Origin: an archaeon
GTDB taxonomy: Archaea; Iainarchaeota; Iainarchaeia; CSSED10-239
Length of the DNA stretch: 43,003 bases
Direction of reading: 5' to 3'
Assembly: GCA_029563035.1 (NCBI GenBank)
Contig: JAKQTP010000246.1
Location: 1 to 43,003 of the forward strand
Below, one piece after another: positions 33,985 through 38,332 of the stretch; position 1 is the stretch's first letter, and the number at the start of each line of letters is the position of its first letter. The notes below the pieces were generated by a model. It did not search any database and was not told the DNA's origin. It was given only the letters and a program-made list of their open reading frames with translations. The position numbers and the translations under genes were made by a program.

Positions 33985-34272
33985 TGCCCAGAATGGGAGT
34001 CGAACCCACACGGCCTTCACAGGCCACAGGATTTTCTTACCACTATAGTTTTCACTACCAATTAATTGTTTGTGGTCTGGACTATACCTTTACCATATCA
34101 TCATTGACTTAGGTATTCCGTGTCTAGTCTCTACACCTTCCTCACACCAAGGCTTGGCTCGGTATTCCCATTTTAAAGGGTTCACCGAATTTACGGAATT
34201 CTACATCTCTCTTTTCAGAAAGAGCACTCCAAACATAAAGTCCTGCATGTCTACCAATTCCATCATCTGGGC
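33985..34272 (-). tRNA. tRNA-Leu(UAA), interrupted by a group I intron
   Basis: 5' exon 34238-34272 (acceptor GCCCAGA, T8 G9, D-arm, anticodon 5' strand CAGGA, then C T T) and 3' exon 33985-34035 (AAAA, TCCTG, long variable arm GGCC/GGCC, T-arm GTGGG-TTCGACT-CCCAT, TCTGGGC, discriminator A). Joined, they give an 86-nt leucine tRNA with anticodon TAA and a normal seven-base loop. The break falls between anticodon bases 34 and 35. CCA is not encoded. It is the last gene of array 1, separated from Gln(UUG) by a small protein gene. Confidence 0.92.
34036..34237 (-). ncRNA. Group I intron, IC3-like, 202 nt, in tRNA-Leu(UAA)
   Basis: Core elements on the minus strand: P3 ATTCCGT / ACGGAAT, P4 TCGGT / ACCGA with P5 CCC / GGG, GAGCCAAGCC, then GAAGGTGTAGAGACTAGAC (P7 5' side) and AAAGGTATAGTCC (P7 3' side), a P9 hairpin TAGT-GAAA-ACTA with a GNRA loop, and a final G before the 3' exon. 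P1 can form between exon ACTT and intron GAGT with a U-G pair at the splice site. A P2 hairpin CTCTTT / AAAGAG follows it. No homing endonuclease frame is present. Self-splicing is expected from the family. Confidence 0.92.
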
Positions 34273-34292
34273 AAAAATATCTTCAAAGAACA

Positions 34293-34538
34293 TTATTCGT
34301 CATCGTCCGATCCGGCATCAACTCTATCGTCGTCTTTTAACTTTCCAAAAGTTAAAGTGTTTTTTAGATACCGTTCTTTTGTCTGCTCAGCTGTCTCATT
34401 ATATCTTGTGAAAACAGTTATACGAAGCTCGGGTATGTAAACCATCTTCCGATCCAACGTACATTCCTTGGATATTTTTAATAACCTTGGACTGAGCTTG
34501 TCCCGTTCACCCACTTCCGAATAAAACTTTTGTGCCAT
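34293..34538 (-). CDS. Small hypothetical protein inside the tRNA array
   Basis: 81 residues, MAQKFYSEVGERDKLSPRLL at the start, a central basic helix (EQTKERYLKNTL) and a very acidic end (DDDRVDAGSDDDE). It has its own promoter and sits 20 nt before the intron-bearing tRNA. Function unknown. Confidence 0.65.
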   Translation of the reverse strand: MAQKFYSEVGERDKLSPRLLKISKECTLDRKMVYIPELRITVFTRYNETAEQTKERYLKNTLTFGKLKDDDRVDAGSDDDE

Positions 34539-34564
34539 TTTCCATAATCATAATTTAACAAAAA

Positions 34565-34596
34565 CAAAGATATGTATAATTTTTGAATTTACCAAA
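34565..34596 (-). promoter_or_regulatory. Bacteroidetes-type promoter of the small gene and tRNA-Leu(UAA)
   Basis: Minus strand TTTG, 20 nt, TATCTTTG, between tRNA-Gln(UUG) and the 81-residue gene. It may give tRNA-Leu(UAA) transcription independent of the array 1 leader. Confidence 0.7.
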
Positions 34597-34606
34597 TTTA
34601 TTTTTG

Positions 34607-34679
34607 TTGCCCTCCCAGGAATCGAACCTGGACAGACCAAGATCCAAAGTCTTGCGCGCTACCGTTACGCTAGAGGGCA
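34607..34679 (-). tRNA. tRNA-Gln(UUG)
   Basis: 73 nt. Acceptor TGCCCTC / GAGGGCA, anticodon arm CAAGA-CTTTGGA-TCTTG with anticodon TTG, T-arm with TTCGATT. CCA not encoded. Confidence 0.95.
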
Positions 34680-34689
34680 ATATTTTTTG

Positions 34690-34762
34690 TTGTCTTAGAG
34701 AGGATCGAACTCCCAGTTTCTTGATCCAGAGTCAAGCGTGTTACCAATTACACCATAAGACA
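34690..34762 (-). tRNA. tRNA-Gln(CUG)
   Basis: 73 nt. Acceptor TGTCTTA / TAAGACA, anticodon arm CTTGA-CTCTGGA-TCAAG with anticodon CTG, T-loop TTCGATC. CCA not encoded. Confidence 0.95.
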
Positions 34763-34765
34763 ATT

Positions 34766-34843
34766 TGGGGTGTCTGACGAGACTCGAACCCGCAACAACC
34801 AGAACCACAATCTGGGACTCTAACCATTTGAGCTACAGACACC
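34766..34843 (-). tRNA. tRNA-His(GUG)
   Basis: Acceptor GTGTCTG / CAGACAC with an encoded G-1 opposite C73, the His identity feature. Anticodon arm CCAGA-TTGTGGT-TCTGG with anticodon GTG. The only tRNA here followed by an encoded CCA (34766-34768), which may be chance. Confidence 0.95.
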
Positions 34844-34967
34844 ATATTCTTTATAATACAAAAATTAATAACAACCACAATATCAAAGAACCAATTAAAC
34901 TTTTAGTCAATCTCAATAAAAGATTGTGCAGTGATCACTTCGTGCAAGTAGTTTAATATCAACCACC

Positions 34968-35041
34968 TTGGGGTGCCGGAGCTCGAATCCGGAACCTCTA
35001 AATCCCAAATTTAGTAATCTAACCAATTGATATACACCCCA
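34968..35041 (-). tRNA. tRNA-Pro(UGG)
   Basis: 74 nt. Acceptor TGGGGTG / CACCCCA, anticodon arm CTAAA-TTTGGGA-TTTAG with anticodon TGG, T-arm CCGGATTCGAGCTCCGG. CCA not encoded. Gaps of 71 and 124 nt on either side hold no gene I can support; the one before it contains TGTTCTTTTTA, boxA-like. Confidence 0.95.
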
Positions 35042-35112
35042 CTATAAAAAGAACAATATTATCGTCTTTTTTATCGATAATTTCATTTTATCGTATAAAT
35101 CCACGATAATTG

Positions 35113-35186
35113 TACGCCTGGAGGGACTCGAACCCCCACTCTCCACATCCGTAGTGTGATATGTTATCCAATTACACCACAAGCGT
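35113..35186 (-). tRNA. tRNA-Arg(ACG)
   Basis: 74 nt. Acceptor ACGCTTG / CAGGCGT, T8, D-stem GTGT / ACAC, anticodon arm TCACA-CTACGGA-TGTGG with anticodon ACG. A34 normally needs deamination to inosine by host TadA. CCA not encoded. Confidence 0.93.
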
Positions 35187-35192
35187 ATTTTG

Positions 35193-35268
35193 TACCCCCG
35201 GAGGGACTCGAACCCCTGCATTCTTCTGATCCGAAGTCAGATGTGTTATCCAATTACACCACGGAGGT
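35193..35268 (-). tRNA. tRNA-Arg(UCG), first tRNA of array 1
   Basis: 76 nt. Acceptor ACCTCCG / CGGGGGT, anticodon arm TCTGA-CTTCGGA-TCAGA with anticodon TCG; one A-C mismatch at the base of the T-stem. The 5' end lies 7 nt after the T-run of the leader terminator. CCA not encoded. Confidence 0.93.
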
Positions 35269-35275
35269 ATTCAAA

Positions 35276-35308
35276 AAACAAAAAGCCCCACTCACTTTTG
35301 AATGGGGC
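35276..35308 (-). terminator. Terminator between leader 1 and tRNA array 1 (attenuator stem 3:4)
   Basis: Ten-pair stem GCCCCATTCA / TGAGTGGGGC with loop AAAG, followed by TTTTTG and TTTTTT. Its 5' arm and flank, ACGGCCCCATTCA (35299-35311), can instead pair with TGAATGGGGTCGT inside the leader frame (35353-35365), all 13 positions with one G-U. Confidence 0.88.
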
Positions 35309-35343
35309 CGTCCTTTAATAATAACCAAAAACTAACAAAAAGT

Positions 35344-35412
35344 TTAAGCATAACGACCCCATTCAACCTGTGGTTGTAAATGACGGGGCTGTTGTGTCAT
35401 TAAACTTTTCAT
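35344..35412 (-). CDS. Leader peptide of tRNA array 1 (22 residues)
   Basis: The ATG at 35412 opens 22 codons ending in TAA. Residues 7-15 are QQPRHLQPQ, and over the whole frame there are four Gln (CAA twice, CAG twice), two Pro, two Arg (both CGT), one His and two Leu (both TTA). The array behind it encodes exactly tRNA-Arg, Pro, His, Gln(CUG and UUG) and Leu(UAA). The segment at codons 16-20 can pair with the terminator's 5' arm; an earlier segment, ACAGCCCC (35385-35392), can pair with that segment, and CAACC-ACA-GGTTG makes a local hairpin between them. It starts about 25 nt after a host-type promoter. I infer a sensor peptide, not a functional protein. Confidence 0.75.
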   Translation of the reverse strand: MKSLMTQQPRHLQPQVEWGRYA

Positions 35413-35437
35413 TGTGAAACTAAAATTAAATCCAGTA

Positions 35438-35469
35438 CAAATATAAATATTCTTTTTTTAAAAAACAAA
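35438..35469 (-). promoter_or_regulatory. Bacteroidetes-type promoter of leader 1
   Basis: Minus strand CAAAAACATTTG, 20 nt, TATATTTGTA. The flanks closely match the leader 2 promoter (CAAAAACATTTG and AAGAATA are shared). Confidence 0.88.
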
Positions 35470-35510
35470 TGTTTTTGAGAAAAAATTATTTTTTTTTACA
35501 TTTCTATTAT

Positions 35511-35891
35511 TTATTCGGGTTCTATATTCGATTCTGGGTATTCCCATTCTAATTGATCAAAATGCAAATCAATATATTCATTAATTTTTTCTTTTAATTC
35601 TTCTTCATTAAAACTTTTAAAATTACCATCATCAAAAATCTCAGAAAAATAAATTGTTGCAGTACCACCAAGTGTTCCGTAAACAATAACTTTCTTTTCG
35701 TCATCAAAAATATTATTTTGTTCACCTTTTTCAACATCTACAATATTCCAGTGATCAAGTTCTTCGTCATCATACCAAGGTGGATTTTCGGTAAAATGAG
35801 GATCATCATCCCTAACATTATCGGGTAGATAGCTTGTATTTTTCATGATTTCAAGAATCCTTTCTTTTTCTTCATTCAATGTTCTTTTCAT
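35511..35891 (-). CDS. Tagged acidic hypothetical protein (LNEEK family)
   Basis: 126 residues. MKRTLNEEKERILEIMKN is the second type of shared N-terminal peptide. The rest is strongly acidic (ENPPWYDDEELDHWN, FNEEELKEKINEYIDLHFD) with a short beta segment (KKVIVYGTLGGTATIYFSE). No known domain. A candidate virion or scaffold-associated protein. Confidence 0.72.
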   Translation of the reverse strand: MKRTLNEEKERILEIMKNTSYLPDNVRDDDPHFTENPPWYDDEELDHWNIVDVEKGEQNNIFDDEKKVIVYGTLGGTATIYFSEIFDDGNFKSFNEEELKEKINEYIDLHFDQLEWEYPESNIEPE

Positions 35892-35906
35892 AATGGTATA
35901 TTTTTT

Positions 35907-35915
35907 TATAAATAT
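35907..35915 (-). promoter_or_regulatory. ATATTTATA motif
   Basis: Exact copy on the minus strand, 15 nt before the start at 35891. Confidence 0.4.
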
Positions 35916-35991
35916 TTGATTTAGTGGAAAAAATTCTCCATTTATATATTAGATATTGTTTTTATTGGAAAATTTTCGTTTTTTGGTTTTA

Positions 35992-36000
35992 ATATTTATA
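35992..36000 (+). promoter_or_regulatory. ATATTTATA motif before the membrane M23 gene
   Basis: Exact copy, 5 nt before the start at 36006; the divergent copy is at 35907. Confidence 0.4.
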
Positions 36001-36005
36001 ATATT

Positions 36006-36899
36006 ATGAAACTACCTTTTTATAAATTTGACAAAATTGACTTACAATATAAGAAAATTAATATAACTTATAAAACAATTATTAAGTTTGTTTTAACACA
36101 GGTTATTATAACAATAGGATTAATTTTCTTACTTTCTTTATTATTTAATACACCGAAAGAGTCGAAATTAAAAGACCAAATCGGTAAATTAGAATATGAT
36201 CTGTATGTTATTGACAAAAAAGCCGATGGGGTTTATTATTACTTACAAACATTACAACAAAAAGATAGTATTATTTTACATAAATACGATAATCCCGAAG
36301 GTGATTTGACGGTAATCACACCCAAAACAGTTGGTGATAAACTAGATGCTATTTATAAAACCATACAATATAATAGTGAACGATTAAAAGATGTTATAGA
36401 AAAAATAACTGCTGATGATAAAAGATTGAGACATTATCCCGCCATACAACCAATATCAAAAAAAGATTTGGAAAGAATATCGTCTGGTTTCAGTATGAGA
36501 ATACATCCAATATATAGAATCAACAAATTTCATTATGGAATGGACTTTGTAGCTCCGGTTGGAACTGCAGTATATGCCACGGCCGATGGTGTAGTCACAA
36601 TGGCTAGTGAATATCTTGGATATGGAAACTACATCAAAATTGATCACGGATACGAATATGAAACGGCTTATGGTCATTTAAATAGTATTGGTGTACGTAA
36701 AGGTCAAAAAGTAGTAAGAGGACAAGTAATTGGGACTGTTGGAAATACTGGAATATCAACCGGTGACCATCTTCATTATGAAGTTATACATCGAGGAAAA
36801 GCAGTTAATCCAATTAATTATTTTGCTCAAGATATAACTGCTGATGAATATATATTAATGCTTAAAGTTCAAGAAACATTAAGAGTGGCGTTGGATTAA
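36006..36899 (+). CDS. Membrane-anchored M23 peptidase
   Basis: 297 residues. One membrane segment at about residues 25-46 (ITIGLIFLLSLLF), then a helical stalk, then an M23 domain at about 155-280: GFSMRIHPIYRINKFHYGMD gives the first ligands, AYGHLNSIGV and GDHLHYEVIHRG the His ligands. All four zinc-binding positions appear intact. M23 enzymes cut peptide cross-bridges in peptidoglycan. With the catalytic domain outside the membrane it resembles the host cell-division or MepM type, and could act in lysis. It has no shared tag. Confidence 0.9.
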   Translation: MKLPFYKFDKIDLQYKKINITYKTIIKFVLTQVIITIGLIFLLSLLFNTPKESKLKDQIGKLEYDLYVIDKKADGVYYYLQTLQQKDSIILHKYDNPEGDLTVITPKTVGDKLDAIYKTIQYNSERLKDVIEKITADDKRLRHYPAIQPISKKDLERISSGFSMRIHPIYRINKFHYGMDFVAPVGTAVYATADGVVTMASEYLGYGNYIKIDHGYEYETAYGHLNSIGVRKGQKVVRGQVIGTVGNTGISTGDHLHYEVIHRGKAVNPINYFAQDITADEYILMLKVQETLRVALD

Positions 36900-36917
36900 A
36901 TTATAAAATAAATTTAG

Positions 36918-36987
36918 CGTAGGTGCAACTCGAATCCTGATCCGATGGGTTGGAGCCACCAATGTTAACCAATTACACCACACCTAC
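36918..36987 (-). tRNA. tRNA-Trp(CCA) with shortened T-stem
   Basis: Acceptor GTAGGTG / CACCTAC with discriminator G, D-stem GTGT / ACAT, anticodon arm GGTGG-CTCCAAC-CCATC with anticodon CCA. The T-arm reads CAGGA-TTCGAGT-TG: the 3' strand of the stem lacks three bases, so only two positions can pair. Total 70 nt. Either a defective gene, an unusual tRNA, or an assembly error. Confidence 0.75.
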
Positions 36988-36994
36988 ATTTTTG

Positions 36995-37076
36995 TGGCTT
37001 CGGTGGGTTTCGAACCCACACGCCTTGCGACACCAGGTTTTGAATCTGACGCGTATTCCAATTCCGCCACGAAGCC
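36995..37076 (-). tRNA. tRNA-Leu(CAA)
   Basis: 82 nt, class II. Acceptor GGCTTCG / CGAAGCC, anticodon loop TTCAAAA with anticodon CAA, one A-C mismatch closing the anticodon stem, variable arm CGC-AAG-GCG. CCA not encoded. Confidence 0.9.
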
Positions 37077-37084
37077 ATCGTAAA

Positions 37085-37112
37085 TAACCCCCTTTTAGGT
37101 TGGGGGTTTTTT
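37085..37112 (+). terminator. Terminator, plus-strand polarity, between tRNA genes
   Basis: Stem AACCCCC / GGGGGTT followed by TTTTTTT on the plus strand; on the minus strand no T-run follows. It probably stops transcripts of the M23 gene that pass antisense through tRNA-Trp and tRNA-Leu(CAA). Confidence 0.75.
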
Positions 37113-37145
37113 TCAGAAGCTTTTTATTAAAGAAACTCCCATTAG

Positions 37146-37219
37146 TGGATCGTAAGGGATTCCAACCCTTGACCTCCTGTGTGCAAGACAGGCGCTCTAG
37201 GCAACTGAGCTAACAACCC
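37146..37219 (-). tRNA. tRNA-Ala(UGC)
   Basis: 74 nt. Acceptor GGGTTGT / ACGATCC with the G3-U70 pair that identifies alanine tRNA, anticodon arm CCTGT-CTTGCAC-ACAGG with anticodon TGC. The T-loop is TTGGAAT instead of TTCGAAT. CCA not encoded. Confidence 0.93.
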
Positions 37220-37226
37220 ATATTAG

Positions 37227-37307
37227 TGCGGATAAAGGGACTCGAACCCCCACGCCTTTCGGCACAACATCCTAAGTGTTGCCTGTCTACCATTCCATCA
37301 TATCCGC
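37227..37307 (-). tRNA. tRNA-Leu(UAG)
   Basis: 81 nt, class II. Acceptor GCGGATA / TATCCGC, anticodon arm CAACA-CTTAGGA-TGTTG with anticodon TAG, variable arm GCC-GAAA-GGC. CCA not encoded. Confidence 0.94.
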
Positions 37308-37312
37308 ATTTG

Positions 37313-37394
37313 TCACCTTGAAAGGACTTGAACCTTCATGCCTTACGGCACATGACCCTCAATCATGCTTGTCTACCATTTCCAACACAAGGTG
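37313..37394 (-). tRNA. tRNA-Leu(GAG)
   Basis: 82 nt, class II. Acceptor CACCTTG / CAAGGTG, anticodon arm CATGA-TTGAGGG-TCATG with anticodon GAG, variable arm TGCC-GTAA-GGCA. A third leucine isoacceptor in this array. CCA not encoded. Confidence 0.93.
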
Positions 37395-37403
37395 AATATT
37401 TTG

Positions 37404-37477
37404 TATTGCGTAGCGGGATCGAACCGCTGAATACAGGGTTGAAAGCCCTGCGTGTTAACCAACTTCACCAACGCAAC
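37404..37477 (-). tRNA. tRNA-Glu(UUC)
   Basis: 74 nt. Acceptor GTTGCGT / ACGCAAT with a G1-U72 pair, anticodon arm CAGGG-CTTTCAA-CCCTG with anticodon TTC, T-arm AGCGG-TTCGATC-CCGCT. CCA not encoded. Confidence 0.93.
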
Positions 37478-37488
37478 ATATTTTTTTG

Positions 37489-37564
37489 CGGGCTATATGG
37501 GGATCGAACCCACCTGAATTTCTCCGTGACAGGGAGACGGCCACAACCAGCAGCCCCATAGCCC
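37489..37564 (-). tRNA. tRNA-Asp(GUC), first tRNA of array 2
   Basis: 76 nt. Acceptor GGGCTAT / ATAGCCC, discriminator G as expected for Asp, anticodon arm TCTCC-CTGTCAC-GGAGA with anticodon GTC. Position 8 is G instead of the usual U. CCA not encoded. Confidence 0.92.
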
Positions 37565-37576
37565 ATATTTCCAACA

Positions 37577-37588
37577 TGTCAAAGAACA
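37577..37588 (-). promoter_or_regulatory. boxA-like element before tRNA array 2
   Basis: TGTTCTTTGACA on the minus strand, close to the rRNA antitermination boxA (TGCTCTTTAACA in E. coli), between the leader terminator and tRNA-Asp. A CGTTCTTTGA occurs in the same place before the tmRNA. Confidence 0.45.
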
Positions 37589-37599
37589 CCATTTTATAT

Positions 37600-37630
37600 A
37601 AAAAAACCCGACTGTGTGGGTAGCCGGGCT
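37600..37630 (-). terminator. Terminator between leader 2 and tRNA array 2 (attenuator stem 3:4)
   Basis: Nine-pair stem AGCCCGGCT / AGTCGGGTT (two G-U) with an eight-base loop, followed by T-run. Its 5' arm GCCCGGC (37623-37629) can instead pair with GTCGGGT at the end of the leader frame (about 37664-37670). Confidence 0.85.
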
Positions 37631-37661
37631 CTTTCATTATAAAGTATGATATTTACAGATC

Positions 37662-37745
37662 TCACCCGACAGTGCATAGTTTCTCATCGTCAGCCCATAG
37701 ATGTTCAGCCGCGAAGAGATTCAGTATGTCGAGCAATGTTTTCAT
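37662..37745 (-). CDS. Leader peptide of tRNA array 2 (27 residues)
   Basis: The ATG at 37745 opens 27 codons ending in TGA. Composition: six Leu, three Asp, three Ala, two Glu, one Trp, i.e. 15 of 27. The array behind it encodes exactly tRNA-Asp, Glu, Ala, Trp and Leu with anticodons CAA, GAG and UAG. The six Leu codons are TTG, CTC, CTG, CTC, CTA, CTA; none is TTA, although TTA dominates in this AT-rich genome. The last codons and stop (TGTCGGG, 37665-37671) can pair with CTCGACA near the start (37727-37733) or with the terminator's 5' arm. Same promoter type as leader 1. I infer an attenuation leader. Confidence 0.75.
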   Translation of the reverse strand: MKTLLDILNLFAAEHLWADDEKLCTVG

Positions 37746-37768
37746 TTCTTTATTTTTTAATTGCGATA

Positions 37769-37800
37769 CAAATATACGTATTCTTTTTATAAATACCAAA
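37769..37800 (-). promoter_or_regulatory. Bacteroidetes-type promoter of leader 2
   Basis: Minus strand CAAAAACATTTG, 20 nt, TATATTTGTA, the same arrangement and partly the same flanks as the leader 1 promoter. Confidence 0.88.
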
Positions 37801-37826
37801 TGTTTTTGAAAAAAAAAATTATTTTT

Positions 37827-38291
37827 TTAAAAATTATCTGAAATTTCAGGTTCAGTTAAATTGGACATCACGTCTTCCATGCCCTCTAAAACACCATTAA
37901 CACCTATACCGGGCATATTAACATAATCATTCACCAATTCTTCTAGTTTATATTTAAATTCTGTTAATTTATCATAATCAATTTCACCATTATCGGATTG
38001 TTCCCCCATTATATTATCACTTGATTCGTTGTCAACTGCGTTTATATTACTGTCGATTGGATCTTCCAATTCATTTCCATCGGATAATACGGTATCAAGA
38101 GCATCCATAATGAGTTTTCTAAATTCATCATCACTAAGTCCCGAAGCTATGGTATTTCTAATGTGTTTTATGTGTTCAATAGACATATTATGCATACCGC
38201 CAAGAATAGACATTCCCGGCCATGATACATCACCAATTCTTTCCATAATAGAAAGAATTCTCTTTTTTTCTTCGTTCAATGTTTTTTTCAT
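37827..38291 (-). CDS. Tagged hypothetical protein (LNEEK family)
   Basis: 154 residues. MKKTLNEEKKRILSIMERIG is nearly the same as the N-termini of the 126- and 401-residue proteins. The rest is acidic and helical (LSDDEFRKLIMDALDTVLSD; FKYKLEELVNDYVNM) with no recognised domain. Separate ATATTTATA motif upstream, so it is probably its own unit. Confidence 0.72.
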   Translation of the reverse strand: MKKTLNEEKKRILSIMERIGDVSWPGMSILGGMHNMSIEHIKHIRNTIASGLSDDEFRKLIMDALDTVLSDGNELEDPIDSNINAVDNESSDNIMGEQSDNGEIDYDKLTEFKYKLEELVNDYVNMPGIGVNGVLEGMEDVMSNLTEPEISDNF

Positions 38292-38309
38292 AGTTAAATA
38301 TTTTTTTTT

Positions 38310-38318
38310 TATAAATAT
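38310..38318 (-). promoter_or_regulatory. ATATTTATA motif
   Basis: Exact copy on the minus strand, 18 nt before the start at 38291. Confidence 0.4.
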
Positions 38319-38332
38319 CTCATTAATTGTGA

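Noticed and set aside
34070..34411. 113-codon plus-strand frame
   Set aside because: It lies antisense to the group I intron and tRNA-Leu(UAA), which explain the sequence better.
34583..34956. Two plus-strand frames of about 64 codons
   Set aside because: They are translations of the antisense of tRNA-Gln and tRNA-His genes.
35042..35112. Possible third leader between tRNA-Arg(ACG) and tRNA-Pro
   Set aside because: TTATCG palindromes occur but there is no frame with matching codons, no strong terminator and no TTTG/TATATTTG promoter.
37328..37561. 77-codon plus-strand frame
   Set aside because: Antisense to tRNA-Leu(GAG), Glu and Asp.
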